From Diplonema papillatum (taxonomy: Eukaryota; Euglenozoa; Diplonemea; Diplonemida; Diplonemidae): a stretch of DNA of 64,000 nt. Shown in pieces: positions 27,701 through 37,990 of this stretch. The translations under genes were made by a program, and so were the position numbers. How positions within the stretch are numbered: the stretch's first letter is position 1; every line of letters begins with the position of its first letter. The DNA lies in contig JAPJBO010000321.1 of the NCBI GenBank assembly GCA_030068145.1, positions 163,801 through 227,800 on the forward strand, given 5' to 3'. The notes below the pieces were generated by a model that was not told the origin of the DNA, made no database searches, and worked only from the letters and a program-made list of their open reading frames with translations.

Positions 27701-29137
27701 TCAGGTTTCAGCTTATTCCGCACGTTCGTGAAACAATACGGGAAAGAGAGGTTTCGGGTGAGGATGGACGCTCTCCTTCGCGTGGGAGCCGACTCGTCTA
27801 TCAAGGGTCCCGTAGGTCTTATGGCTAATCTTCTGCGGGAGATAAGATTCCTACGGGCCACGCAGCACAGCTTCCAGTCCCTGTCTTTCGACGGGACTCC
27901 CGTGTCGCTACTCGGTAAAGAAGCCCCACACCTCTTTCGTGAGGGCCTGCGTCTGCGCGCGTGGCGTTACTTGACCACACAGAGACAAGGATTTGACGGA
28001 ATCGAAGGAGGGGTGGACGTACGTGCCATGAATCGGCTTTGGCTGAACCGCGCGACGGACCACAAATTGAGTTCCGCGATCAGTCGATGTATTGGGGGAG
28101 CGGTGTACTCACGGGAATGGTGCCGCAGGAAGTGGGGTTCGGGGAGCGGCGACTGCGAGTTCTGCGACAGCGGTGCGACGGGGACCCTGTGGCATTACTA
28201 CTGGCAATGTCCGGGCCCAGGTTGTAGATGGAACGAGCTGCGATCCCGGTTTTGCATTGCTGAGGCGATGGTCCGGGACATGCCCCAGTGCTTGTGCATT
28301 AGAGGGATACCCCCCTACGGGACCCCTCCTGACCTCCTGGAGAAGATCCAGAGGCTGATCGGTACGATCTCAATCGAGATGGCGCAGGCGCAGCGGAGCC
28401 TTGCGGCAACACGCCCTTGGGAACTCGCCTCAGGTGCGTCGACGAAATACGACGTACACTTAGCAACGGACAGTCGTAAGTTGCTAACGACCAACATCGG
28501 AACCCGCTTCGCAGCGACGTTGGTCTTCTGGCTGCGGAGTCTATCATGGGTCAGCTCCAACCCTCTCCCGACGACAGGCGTGGAACTCGCGCTTGATTTT
28601 GAGGCATTTACGCGTTCGAAGCTCCCAGGGAGAACCTTCGCCGAGAAGGGGCTGCAAATTGGGTACCTTATGCGAGCTATCAACGACCTGTGCTGCGCCG
28701 ACTCAGGAGTCGCCTCCTTCCCTGGGAAGTGGCGGCAGGGGGTCTGTTCCCTCCGCTGTTTTGGTGCGCCGGCTATGCCGGGTTGTACCCACCGCCCACG
28801 CTTTGCGGCTGGACGGAAGACCGAGTGGATGTTGGGCAAGCTGGAAACAATTTGCGCCCGTAACAGCTGGAACGATGCCGTGCCTGAATATCCGCACGAC
28901 GTACCCTATGTTCAGTGGGAGTTGAGATTCTCTGTCAAGATGCTAGCCGCCGCCATAGGGCGGGCTATTGCCAAAAGGAGGAGAGCCCGCGAAACAACGT
29001 GCCAACACACGCCTGCCAGGCGGTCTCGTCCGCCAGTCAGAACGCCCCCGGCTGCGCCACCATCGGTGCAACAATCATCTTTGACAGGGCCACGGCTCGC
29101 TCCGCGCCCACGGCGCAACGACTTGCGCCCGCCGTAG
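24758..29137 (+). CDS. LINE C ORF2: AP endonuclease and reverse transcriptase with N-terminal 2A
   Basis: 1459 codons from ATG 24758; the start overlaps the ORF1 stop in the motif ATGGTGA, which fits termination-reinitiation. Residues 16-28 are hydrophobic (FYLALVAYALLV), directly followed by TQGIEPNPGP, a canonical 2A signature with the skip between G36 and P37. The APE endonuclease follows (VQETKL, VAAGDFN, RIDLLL, and PTHK in place of SDH). The RT shows LIPKGEG, RPITVSSVVYRLW, ALDFAKCFDRVPQ, QGCPISVVLINALL and FADDLYL (catalytic Asp pair at about 816). The C-terminal part has a CEFC...H...C knuckle and the ELALDFE block. There is no RNase H and none of LINE B's RGG tail. The frame is intact. 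Confidence 0.93.
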   Translation: MVIHANDLSPQPTREFYLALVAYALLVTQGIEPNPGPPPIRIVTINVTSLMKNLYLLICIAADIICVQETKLTSAGQRSIRMALKQAGALDVWQPFFGSCCVGRKCGNSVPSQVTGGSAGVAIFVKKGLPACIVEPFDAAEQRAYESARFLHVRVATGVGKGAVHVVSLYGHCGISEKPERERLIEGSLWGLRQRLGAVPLVAAGDFNTTPLGSPALRFALRNGWSDSAELQAEALGSPAEFTCYHGQPSRIDLLLTNEVASAALGRVETFEAGLPTHKAVRATFNLAVFQQLNPVLRYPRAIPSTGLSGLDDPNALRNVSEKYRLGDPCPPGLEGSPRVNFLWQRTSRAAEEYLILKSGIEGNLTGYCGRGVRRELNSQRVSARPSPEGAGADTASLKRARCLLGRIREYAAARAKWESTIVSPGPLPFQLEGQWTKIRSFRSFVLQRTDGKCALPPEPPSAKIGRGLAFTVSGLCRDLAHSTLTSRYLKSARSQRELRDPLGKESFAWVKKDAPSGLSFVTGADGRLTANLAEVDALVRRSWDPVLRMYAEKREPEFAPFFQEYKDFITQHPCNLNPITAERLRQVAKKKSVQTSCGVDGWRMREIAVLPNAILESFVVVLNEVEETGFWPDGVLDAMVTLIPKGEGSDPLKLRPITVSSVVYRLWASVRLQDVMLWQELWIHGSQHGFRHGHSCDDVVMDIALSIEESLTNGTPLCGVALDFAKCFDRVPQALVLDLMEALGLHERVLAPLRHIYKHLRRRFRYPLGVGEMFTVTNGILQGCPISVVLINALLSVLSKALVSRARVSPKSFADDLYLLSQLARLLQEGIRTTEVFDSLTGFALNEDKSVSFSTSPEPPRLVIGRKIIRSSKIVKVLGVPLGTEGPVDNRRANATVEAAARLEAAPLMHRTKFRIMQTIAASAYYGAAYCTNTTGGFVNSSTLRTALSACVIPRSNRAKSPLAVLSLVAKAHLCDPACASGFSLFRTFVKQYGKERFRVRMDALLRVGADSSIKGPVGLMANLLREIRFLRATQHSFQSLSFDGTPVSLLGKEAPHLFREGLRLRAWRYLTTQRQGFDGIEGGVDVRAMNRLWLNRATDHKLSSAISRCIGGAVYSREWCRRKWGSGSGDCEFCDSGATGTLWHYYWQCPGPGCRWNELRSRFCIAEAMVRDMPQCLCIRGIPPYGTPPDLLEKIQRLIGTISIEMAQAQRSLAATRPWELASGASTKYDVHLATDSRKLLTTNIGTRFAATLVFWLRSLSWVSSNPLPTTGVELALDFEAFTRSKLPGRTFAEKGLQIGYLMRAINDLCCADSGVASFPGKWRQGVCSLRCFGAPAMPGCTHRPRFAAGRKTEWMLGKLETICARNSWNDAVPEYPHDVPYVQWELRFSVKMLAAAIGRAIAKRRRARETTCQHTPARRSRPPVRTPPAAPPSVQQSSLTGPRLAPRPRRNDLRPP
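24845..24868 (+). other. 2A-like ribosome-skipping motif at the ORF2 N-terminus
   Basis: Encodes GIEPNPGP, matching D/G-(V/I)-E-x-N-P-G-P, after a Leu/Ala-rich hydrophobic stretch. N-terminal 2A sequences in APE-type retrotransposons are established (for example in sea urchin and trypanosome elements). Skipping would shed a 36-residue leader. Confidence 0.85.
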
Positions 29138-29212
29138 TAGTACGGGATAGTAGTGGGGCGACCGGATACTCCTCGGAGAGATGGTCCCTGCACTCTAACT
29201 CGTCTCTCTCTC

Positions 29213-29220
29213 CCTATCTC
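29213..29220. repeat. Target-site duplication of LINE C, right copy
   Basis: CCTATCTC, identical to 23871-23878. Confidence 0.75.
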
Positions 29221-29557
29221 TGTACACAGAGATACAACAAACCCGATCGGGTCAGCTCCTGCGACCTTCTCCAGAAAGGTTCTCGTCGCTTTGAAGCGTC
29301 TCTTCATGGTGCCCGATGACCTATCGTACTTCGTATACGCGTCTTGCCTCGCGAATTCTTCAACCATCAGGTCCTTTGGTGGGTGGGTGCTGCGTCAAAG
29401 TCATTGTACAGGCATTACCCTACCTGGGGTTTTGTGCTCAAAAAAAGGCTCGCCGAGAGCATACGAGCTCGAAGTCGGCTCGCAAACATGGTTCTTGGGG
29501 GGGGTGTAGGTCCAATACCCCACTTGCTCAGTATCTTACTATGCCAGAAAACATCTG
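29221..29557 (-). pseudogene. Transposon T right end (minus orientation)
   Basis: Continuation of the T fragment interrupted by LINE C: transposase N-terminal codons, then the terminal repeat ending GCCAGAAAACATCTG, as at 44649 of the intact copy. About 65 bp near 29365 is missing relative to that copy. Confidence 0.85.
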
Positions 29558-29570
29558 CCCAAACCCCCCC

Positions 29571-29880
29571 CGAGTCGCAGTCACAATCAGGGCGAGTGCC
29601 CTGAGTTTTTTATCTGATTGCTCAGACACGGTTGTAGGGGCCTTCTCCCTGTGACGGATTCGCCTGTGCTCTAGTAGCACGGGTGACCGACACGGGGGTC
29701 CTGGCTGTGACGAGCTACGAACAGCCGCCTGACAAACCAGGCTCACACCGCAGTCCTGTCTGCAACACTCAGGTTCCACGCTGATGATGGTCCGCCTTAT
29801 GTGTCCGTGGCTTAAAGGACCGAAACACGGCGCAGACGGGAGACCAGTGCGGTGTTGAGCACATACCACGTTCTTGCAAA
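29571..29880 (+). repeat. Repeat R, full copy
   Basis: Matches 14743-15050 with a few indels. It lies right next to the C-tract end of transposon T and itself runs into a C-tract. Confidence 0.85.
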
Positions 29881-30239
29881 CCCCCCCCCCCCCGGGGCCC
29901 CCCCCTTTTGGCATCGTCTCATATATAAGCCACTGCCCATGTCCGCGCGCGCGTAAAATTTCTAAAACTCCCGGAAAAAACGCACATATCCCTAACCATC
30001 GTTGCATCGTTGCAGGAAATCATGGGGGGTTTTTTTTTTCCGAGACATTGCAATGTGTTCCAAAAATGTAGGCCTGAGCAATGAGCGAACCAACACCAAA
30101 CTGAAGATCATGTCACTGTCAGTTTACATGTCCGTGCTTCACATGGAGATCCCTAACTCAAGACATACCAGGTGAAAAAGAAGAAGAACAACCTGAAGAG
30201 AGGCCTGGAACTCGGCCTGCTCAAAGAAAAAAATGTACA
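29881..30239. other. C-tract followed by TTTTGGCATCGT terminus
   Basis: A long C-run, then TTTTGGCATCGTCTCATATA, nearly the same as the right end of the composite element at 44663-44677. The rest, to 30239, is unassigned. Confidence 0.45.
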
Positions 30240-30660
30240 CAAGAAAGGAAAGAGAACAAGGCACACCAGAGTGTGGTTTTAGGGAGAACCCCCGAAGGGC
30301 TCGCGTCACCCGTATGAATTCATGGGGGGAGACCGGTCTCAGTGCTATGGGAGGTCACAAAGTCCGACCCCTACGGGCTAGGCAGGGTGACAGGAGTCCA
30401 TTTGGACCCGGAGACCAAATCGAGGCTAAACGCCGTGTTAACGCGGAGAGAACGGCAGGGACAAGAAAATTTGTTCCCGGCACACATCTCCTGTCGGAAA
30501 CTGGTCCTCCATAAAGCTGAGACACCCGGGCCTCACCCCTCACTCCTTCAGAATGGGGGCAGTTTACGAGTTGACGGAACAAGGTCGGATCCTGGGAGAA
30601 ATTGCTCTGCTGACGCGGCACGCGTCGGCAGAAGCGGTGCTTCGATACGCGCCGATGACT
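30240..30660 (+). pseudogene. Tyrosine recombinase relic (YR retroelement or Crypton type)
   Basis: Broken across two frames. The first (about 30342-30530) reads a region before the HxxR box. The second, from about 30544, reads HSFRMGAVYELTEQG, then EIALLTRHASAEAVLRY, which are the HxxR box, the second His and the Tyr nucleophile. The first catalytic Arg was not found. It has HxxR, unlike the intact-looking recombinase at 18.8-19.7 kb. A frame break and missing N-terminal half mark it as dead. Confidence 0.7.
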
Positions 30661-30853
30661 GACAAAAGTCAAGGTCGGCTAAACTCGTATCATTCTCGTC
30701 AAAACTCGTCAAAGCTCGTATTGACGAGTTTAGACTAGTACAGGCAATTTTCACTGTGGAACACGGTATTTGGCCTTCTGTGCTACTTTCCTTCACCACA
30801 AGACCGGTATCCTGCCACCCGCTGTTCCTCAAATCTTTCAGCTTCTGTATCAG

Positions 30854-30892
30854 ATTCTCGTCTAAACTCGTCATACGAGTTTAGACGAGAAT
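30854..30892. repeat. Perfect 18-bp palindrome with 3-nt loop
   Basis: ATTCTCGTCTAAACTCGT, CAT, then the exact reverse complement. Related CTCGTCAAAACTCGT pieces lie at 30680-30735, between this and the recombinase relic. Confidence 0.9.
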
Positions 30893-31149
30893 TTTTTGAA
30901 GGTGGTTTTACTGGGGGTATTTTGGCCACAAGGTCATTTTTTGGGACATATTCTTTGCGCCGTGTCCGGAGGAAAACCTTTCCTGGGCTGGTGCTGGTCC
31001 ATAAATGACGCAACGCGACCAAAGAGGAAGTGCTGGCAGCTGCAGAAGCGTTTCACCGTGATAAAATTGATGTCGATGCTGCCGACATCAATAATGCCGC
31101 CCTCACCCAAGCAACTTCAACATTCTGACCGTCACGCTTGTTGGTGCAG

Positions 31150-31270
31150 TTCGCTAGTCAGGACTTGGACCGGTACGGGCTAATGGCAACTCCTGCTCAA
31201 CATGTAGAACGTGGGGAGCCCTTGGTCAGGGTATGGTCGTGGTGTCGGTCGCAATAGTCGCTCTGCTAGC
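31150..31270 (+). repeat. Repeat end shared with 48470-48640
   Basis: Shares GACCGGTACGGGCTA, CCTGCTCAACA, TTGTAGAACGTGGGG-like and TGGTGTCGGTC blocks in the same order with 48470-48640, downstream of the USP relic. It is probably the 3' end of the same element family. Confidence 0.55.
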
Positions 31271-31436
31271 CATAGAGAGACATAGAGAGAAAAAGAGCGC
31301 CAGAGAGAAAAGAAAAGATAACGTTATCTTCCGGAAAAGAAGGGTTACGCAAACCCCCGAAAAAAAAATAATAAACCTCCAAAGTACGTGCGCTCGGCTA
31401 AGGCCGGCGCGTGGCGAGACTGGAGGCAGCAGTTAA

Positions 31437-31655
31437 AGTTCGGGGAACAGCAAAGTTCGGGCGAAGCTAAGTTCGGGTGAAGCAAAGTTCTGGTGAAGCT
31501 AAGTTCGGGCGAAACAAAGTTCGGGCGAAACAAAGTTCGGGCGAAGCTAAGTTCGGGTGAGCAAAGTTAGGTGAAGCAAAGTTCGGGCGAAGCAAAGCTC
31601 GGGTGAAGCTAAGTTCGGGCGAAACAAAGTCCGGGCGAAGCTAAGTTCGGGTGTA
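31437..31655. repeat. Short-unit minisatellite (about 15-17 bp)
   Basis: About 14 units built on AAAGTTCGGGCGAAGC or AAGTTCGGGTGAAGC. It is followed by a G/C-rich run and a G-tract at 31686. Confidence 0.85.
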
Positions 31656-31843
31656 AAGTTTGGCCTCGTACCCGGGGCCCAGCACGGGGGGGGGCCGCCC
31701 TGGGGCAGCCTTTTCCCGCCGCCCCCCCCTCCGGTATTTCTCCGGGGGGCTGAGAAACTCCGCAAAAAACGCAAATTTCGGGCACATCAGGCCCCGAAAC
31801 GACAGCAAACCTCGAAATGATCTTCGACCGGAAAAGTGTCATG

Positions 31844-31912
31844 GGCGGGGTTTGAACCCGGACACACCGGCCTGAAGGCCGACACCCGCTCACTCTGCCA
31901 CCCATATACATT
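31844..31912 (-). other. tRNA-like sequence (A-box and B-box spacing), probably degenerate
   Basis: On the minus strand TGGCAGAGTGAGCGGG resembles an A box and GGGTTCAAACCCC a B box, at nearly tRNA spacing. The flanking 7-mers ATATGGG and CCCATGA pair at six positions if one wobble is allowed. The anticodon arm does not fold as a 5-bp stem with a 7-nt loop in any register I tried, so a functional tRNA is not supported. A tRNA-derived repeat head or pseudogene fits better. Confidence 0.35.
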
Positions 31913-34869
31913 TTCCCAGGGGGAGAAAAAGCCAGCTCCGCGCTATTATCCAGTTCAAAACAATACACTTTTTTAGTGTAGAGAAAAGTGGGGTTGGCTC
32001 GAATAGAGGCTATTCACAATGCATGTTCATAGGACCTCCAGTCTCGAAAAATGGTGTGTTTGATTTTAGCTTATGTCCCATGGCAGTCTACCTGGCGGTT
32101 ACTGGCTGTTACTGGCAGTTACTGGCAGCGCAGAGCAGGGGTGTATGTGATTTAAACGCTGGGTGTACTTAGCAAAATTTGACCTCCACCCAGATTTTTT
32201 TTCATTTTTGTTCGGCAATGTTTTCTCCAGGTTTCGGGTTTTCTGAGTATGGAAGGGAGGAGGGGCAACAAATACTCTCGTTTCTTTTCCCTCGTGGTAG
32301 CATCTGCCCGCGCAAAAGGCTCTGAAAAAAGCGCTCCTCGAAAAAAAGGCGTACATATCGCTGAACGTACCATCTGTCTTGCACTCATCCTCATCCACCA
32401 GTCTTCGTCACCATCTTAACGAAGTTCTCGACAACCCCTTTCAGAGTTGCAATGGCTTGGGAAGTTCATGCCTCCTCGGGGCAACCTTCCAGACCGTCAT
32501 GTACCCGCTTTTCGTGTATCTTTGTGAAGTTGGGCGTTGGATCATCCGACAAGCTGGATGTCAGCCAAGTTCGCTAGCGCGATCAGCCGGCTTGCTTCAG
32601 CCCATGGACTCCGAGTTGCCAGAAAAGATGACCGTGGCGAGTGTGTTGTATTCCGCAATTCTTGCTGCATAATGGAACAAAGGAAGGTTTAAAAAGGTAC
32701 CCGACGAAGCAGCAAGCGGTGGCACTCCCAGTCTTCCCAGCAGCTTCCGGAAAAGCTCCCACAGCGTCTAAACGACGCTGGGATTCGCGGCGGTTCGCGG
32801 AGGCGTGTCCTTGAGCAAGGTGTGGTGGAAAGGAGCTCGCAAGCTGGTTGAAGGAGGACGTTGTTTCACCAGCTGCGCTTCCGCGCGTGCGGCCAGTGTA
32901 AATGGGAGGAGGGACGTTCCAGTCCGCACCTCACCCCACAGCCTTCTTCTCTGCTGGCAAAGAACCATTGGGATAGGAGTCATTGGGACAATCCCATGGT
33001 ACCGCGTGAATGGCGCGATCGGGCCCACGGCAGCGCAGGCCAGCTGCAACGTGGTCGCACGCAGCCTGTCTGCTCGCCGTCGCGCCGGCGCGGCCCGCAA
33101 CCGCAGCCGCAATGTGGCGGCCACATTCGCCTGTGCCCACACGCCGGCCAGCTCATCCCATCGAGCAAGCAATCCAGCTAAGGAGCACAACCGAGGATAA
33201 GGAACGTAGCCGAAGTGCGTTTCGTAAAACAGCGCATTCAACATGAGTTTAATTCGCACACCGGAGCGTACGGCTCCGAAGGCAACCGCACCGAAGGAGA
33301 ATTAAATGGACGTTTAGTAGCGATGTGCTCAGAATGTACTGCATTGAGTGAGCTCTGGATGTCCGGCGGTGCGAAAAGGTCATGGAACGAGTCTCCATGG
33401 TCTGCTGCCTCAACGGTCTACTTGTTTGCGCCGTCTTCGTCAACAAACAAGTCGTGCAGAAGAAAGCAAGCGACGGGGGAACAAGGGCAAATACAACCAA
33501 AACGCTGGACATCTGCGGTACTGCGAAGAATGGCTAGGAGTTACCAGTGTCAGCATAACAAGAAATGCATGACTGAACACAAACTGACGTGAAATGTGAA
33601 ACAGAGTGGGGCGATGTCAGTCTATTAATGAAATACAACTCGGGTTTGTCAAGGAGCTGAGTCACTTGATCGGCAGCTACTTCTTCGTCTTCCCCTTTCT
33701 TCGCAGCTTCGGGGCAATAAAATACCACCGCACTTTGGCAAAACCAGAATCCACTGTTTGTGCCCATTGAAAAATGACCCAGGCTGGGTATCAATTCCGC
33801 CGAGGCACACTTTTGCCCACGTGGGAACCTAAATTTCCTTGGGGCTACAGGGCGCCAAACGCGCCGCGCCGCGCCACGCCAAACGCGCCACCACACTGTG
33901 CGGGGGAAGGGAGGCGATTCGTAGTCCACTTGTTACGGGAAACCTTTGACATTCGAGTCAAACATAAACGCAAAAATGTCCAGAAAATGGGTTCGGCACC
34001 TCAAATAAAACTTCAAAGTATCATGTGGTGGTGTTTGAGTGTGGGTGTGCTATCACTCGATTGACCTGTTTCATCCACCGCTGCTATTGCTAGCATTGGT
34101 TCTTATCTCGGTCAATTGTATCCACCTCGACCCCGCGGTTTTAAGGCCAAAATTTTCGGGTTCTGGGCCAAAAAGTTGCTAAGTACACAAAATGTTTTTT
34201 TTTTTTCAGAAATCCCACTGTACCATGGCAGTCTACCCGACGGTTACTGGCTGTTACTGGCAACACAGACCTGTCAAACGCACCAAAAAGGGTTTTGAAA
34301 AAAATAAGGGGGATGGCCTCCTTCTCAGCAGCAGTCTTTAAGGGCCCCCGGTTGTTTTAGTGGGTAGCGTTCGGCCACCATAGCTCCACGAACGTAGTCC
34401 CACACTCTCCGCCTAGTCCACGGGGGTCGTGCGTCAAGCATTTTTTCAGCCTACTAGCTTGGGGGGGTCAGCTGGTCGCCAGACCAGAGTTGGTCTGGAA
34501 ACTGGTCTGGGTCAAAAAAAAAAAAAAAACTCAGCCTGGTGTGGTCGGTGTAGCCAGGGGGAACTACGGGGGAACTACGGGGAACTGACCTTGGGGTGTC
34601 TTTTTTTTTTTGTAGTGGACTTTTTCAAACGCCACGCACCGGCGCCAAACCGGGAGCTTTGGAGTGAGCAAAACGGTTCCTCTTGCTTGGGCTTTCCACA
34701 GAAGGGCCAAGCCTCTTGAAAAATGGAGCCGGGGGTGGTGCTTTCGTGGCGCCGTGACATGAAGGATTCGTTGGAAAGTAGACTCGAACGCTATCGTAGG
34801 ACTCGCAGAAGTCGGTTGGCTCACGCTTGCAGGAACCTACGTAAAGCTCGCTACCGGGCCCCTTTCAAC
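31913..34869. other. No confidently assignable gene; decayed repeats
   Basis: About 3 kb with many short frames on both strands, none with a domain I recognise. The longest (32768-33259 minus and 32805-33200 plus) overlap each other. A shared block around GGTTACTGGCTGTTACTGGC occurs at about 32095 and 34240. GAACTACGGGGGAACTACGG at about 34560 recurs at 38150. Confidence 0.4.
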
Positions 34870-35686
34870 GTCTGAAGGAAAAGCTCAGTTGCTAGGGCAT
34901 GCAGTTTATCAAGAAGTAACTTCTTATCAGCTTCCCTTCCATGCAGACACAAGTTGGACTCAAGCACATCCTTTCGTCTATCACCGGACTCTTGATTGCG
35001 TGGTGCCATTACTATCTGTGGGCTGTCCAAGATATCCTGCAGATCTCGATCAGGCCTCTGCCACCCGTCACGACTAACGCGATTGTTTTCAAGGACCAGT
35101 ACAAGCACGCAATGGTCACCCGAAGCATGCCATTCAAGGTTAATGTTGTTGTGGGCAAACTGCTCTACGATCTCTGGAACAGAAGGATGCAGAGCCCGAA
35201 GAACCCAAGGCTTTGTCGTGTCCGAAGTCTCCCTCTCGCCAGCGAAAGAAGCAAACAAGCCAGCGCCTCTCCTTGCGCGCCATTCCGACACTCCAATCCC
35301 TCTTGGGTTTGGGCAAGAAGGTGATCCGCAATCACGTTCAGAAGCCCAGGTGGCGTTTGCATCAGCTCCTACTCTGGGAGAAACCGGAAGCTCTCCGGTG
35401 CATTCCAAGTCGTCGGAAAGGCCAGTCGACGGCTGTATGCAAGCGGGCGGAGGTCCTGGGACTGCGAAGGCGCGACTACCCCACAAGAAGGACTCACTGT
35501 CTCTCTGTTCTGCCCCTGCGGCCATAGCCGTCTTATCCTCGGCCAAGCACCACTTTCTCCTCCTGCAACGCAACCTTGCCTTCAGCCAGCCATTATGACT
35601 GTCACTCTGGTTATCAACCTTACTCCTCGCTCGGGTTGCCGTCTTCGACCGCGACGGCCTCTGATAGTTTGGGTTAGAATGCAAAT
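34870..35686 (-). pseudogene. Repeat Z, copy 1, first part (decayed LINE-type)
   Basis: Shares long blocks with 50960-51240 (for example CTGGGACTGCGAAGGCG, CCTTATCCTCGGCC-like and TTGGTTATCAACCTTACT). A 277-codon minus-strand frame is open here but has no recognised domain. The repeat continues at 36951 after an inserted TIR element. Confidence 0.6.
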
Positions 35687-36950
35687 ATCACGGTTGTGAA
35701 ACGAATGGATTATTGTACATTATTGTATTTCCCCCGCCGACCAAGAATTATTGTATTTTTATTGTACATTATTGTACATTATTGCATATTATTGTACATT
35801 ATTGTACATTATTGTACAGTTATTGTATATTATTGTACGATTATTGTACATTATTGTACACGCAGTGGTGCAGGGGGTAAGGCGTGTGGAAGGTTCACGA
35901 CAGGTTTTACACGGAATGACCCGATGAACTCGACAGACTTCCGAACATGGTGTCTTTGTCATGGGTGTTCGAGCGCAAAAAGACAGCGTTGCAGTTCAAG
36001 AGGGTGCAGATGCAGCAGGTGCCATATCATGGGCTACCAGAAAAAGCGACAAGCATTCGGAAAGGCAGTTGCCACGACAGGTGTCTTGGCGAGGAGGACG
36101 TCTTGGTGGATCTTCACTTCGACAATCTTCACTTCGGACTCAGTTCAGTCCGGAAATTGAAGTGAAGGTTTCCCGAGGTGAAGACCCTTGAAACAGACGT
36201 TTGCTTCAAAACGACGTTTTCAGGGTCGAACGCAGCAGGGAAGTGAAATACATCGCATTTTGTTCTTTCTCGTTTCCCCGACCGAGCATGCTCTCCAGGG
36301 AGTGAACGGAAATACTGCCCCTTTCATTCAGATATCTGCGGCAATTGAGCGCAGCGAGATAGCTGTCAGAAGCTTCCCGCAACGGAATATACATCTCTGC
36401 AAACTAACTTTTTGAATTGGGTGGTAAATCCAGGTGCGCCTGATGCGCCTAAAAGAGGTTATGGAGTACGCGCATTTTTGGTAAATGCTCGGACTGTGTA
36501 TTCCAGTCTTCAACATCTGGGAAAGCCTTTTCGAGTTTGCTGTTCTGCTCAATCCTTTCTCGATCTCGCAGTTGTTTAACTGCACTGGGCAGTTTCTTGT
36601 TGCGGCCCAGTTTGCTCGTTGACCTTTTCGTGGAGTTTCTTCCCTTCTGCAGGAGTTTGGCCTCAGAACCGTGGGCCATGTGTTCTATTTGCAGAAAAGG
36701 GAGGCAGTTCCCGTCATTTCTAGGATATCAGAAGAGTGCCTGATTGCTGCTGGAGCATCAGCATCGCTGGGACTGCAGTCGTACAATAATGTATTGTATA
36801 TTATTGTAAATTATTGTACATTCTCGTACATTATTGTAAATTATTGTAAATTATTGTATTATTGTACAGTATTGTATACAATAATATACAAAAATCTGTA
36901 CAATAAAAATACAATAAAGTACAATAAACGATTCGTATCACAACCGTGAT
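35687..36950. mobile_element. TIR element inserted in repeat Z
   Basis: The left end is ATCACGGTTGTGAAACGAAT and the right end the inverse (ATTCGTATCACAACCGTGAT). Both ends continue into TTATTGTAC simple repeats in opposite orientation. AAT flanks both sides (possible 3-bp duplication). The uninterrupted relative at about 51236-51260 supports insertion. Internal frames, including 36449-36679 minus (basic, Lys-rich), show no recognised transposase motif, so it is probably non-autonomous. An isolated right end of the same family lies at 50610-50645. Confidence 0.7.
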
Positions 36951-37990
36951 AATCTGTGGCAATTTGCGGTGTCGCGGGTATCTCTTCGTACGTGATGTGT
37001 CATGCTTTTTTTGCCTCTTTAGCTCGACTTGATCGTCGCGCTCAGGCGCGCGTTTGGTGCCTCGCTTCTTCTTCGATTGCTCGTCCGGTTCATCGGTTGC
37101 TGCACCGGCGCTTTCATACGCCGCACTTCACTTTCTGGTGCTCGTGGCACTCCCGCTCACTCCACTTTTCGTGTTCCGTAGCGTTGAACACCGCCCATCT
37201 CGCCGCACGCTCCGCCCTTCCACCTCCGTACGTAGGGAAAAGATCCATCCCCCACGCCTCGCCGCTGAGCTCGTGCCGTCGTCAGCTGTGTCTCGAGCAC
37301 TTCCATCGTCTCCGTACCACCACGGAAGATCGGCCTCATCTCGTACCCCGTGAGGCACGGCGGGGCTCCCACCGTTCTCAGCGACCCTATCTTCTCCAGT
37401 TTCCTGTCTGGCAGAAGCGGTCCGTCGCCCGTTTCGCTCCAGCGCATCCCCGACGGGTTTTAAAAGTTTTGCGAGTACCCTCGCACACATGCTCAACGGT
37501 GTCCCGTCCGTCGTCGCTACGACACTGCCCGGAAGATCCAGTTCGGTGCACACTTCAAAGTCGACGGCGAGCTCCACCATCGAGACGTCACCCGCCACCG
37601 ACCAGCACATCCCATCCAGCCAATACTGCAGCGCCCGGAACCACCTCTCTCCTCCGACCGCCGCGAAGGTCTCCGGTCTCGCTTTGAAACCCGGCCGGCG
37701 CGGGGCCTCTGATAGAACATTTCCCGCTCTCCTTACCGCAGCTGATCCTGTCACTACCTGTCAAACCGTGACTCCCAGTCTGTCCTTCCTTCTCATCCTA
37801 TTCCTTCCTCTTCGGGGCACGCATAGCACATGGCGCTCTGCGCAAGTTGGGGCCGTAATACTGCACCTTTGTAGCTCTTCCGCCCCCCCTTCGCCAGGGC
37901 CGACTGCAGAAAGTGGTCGCCACAAAGGAATTACTCCCCGAAATTCACCGATTTTGGCCTGGACCAGGTGGCTTGTCTCCTGGGGTCTTT
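36951..37990 (-). pseudogene. Repeat Z, copy 1, second part: LINE ORF2 C-terminal relic
   Basis: Minus-strand frames between 37754 and 37157 read AGDVSMVELAVDFEVCTELD and then, after a frameshift, IGSLRTVGAPP and FRGGTETMEVLETQL. These match the C-terminal block of LINE B ORF2 (VELAVDFEV, MRTLGAP, FAGGEETHGVLEASF). The RT is absent. The right edge, with CTGGACCAGGTGG, recurs at 51870. Confidence 0.75.

Larger units (their letters stand above)
23879..29212 (+). mobile_element. LINE C: intact APE-type non-LTR retrotransposon
   Basis: A 5.33-kb element inserted in the transposase gene of a T derivative. Outside it, the T sequence continues across the CCTATCTC duplication, which fixes both ends exactly. 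It has a 55-nt 5' UTR, two overlapping ORFs and a 75-nt 3' UTR ending in a CTCTCTCT-type tail rather than poly(A). It is related to LINE B across ORF1, APE, RT and the ELAxDFE block. Confidence 0.93.

Noticed and set aside
31844-31912. A functional minus-strand tRNA gene, possibly with a UCA anticodon that could explain UGA readthrough
   Set aside because: No register gives a 5-bp anticodon stem with a 7-nt loop, and the T stem is imperfect. Kept only as a tRNA-like sequence.
32768-33259. A 163-codon minus-strand frame and an overlapping 131-codon plus-strand frame
   Set aside because: Both are Arg/Ala-rich in GC-rich DNA and occupy the same bases. No motif distinguishes either.
34851-35684. 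A 277-codon minus-strand frame as a host gene
   Set aside because: It lies in decayed repeat Z, is disrupted in the second copy at 50.9-51.2 kb, and has no recognised domain.
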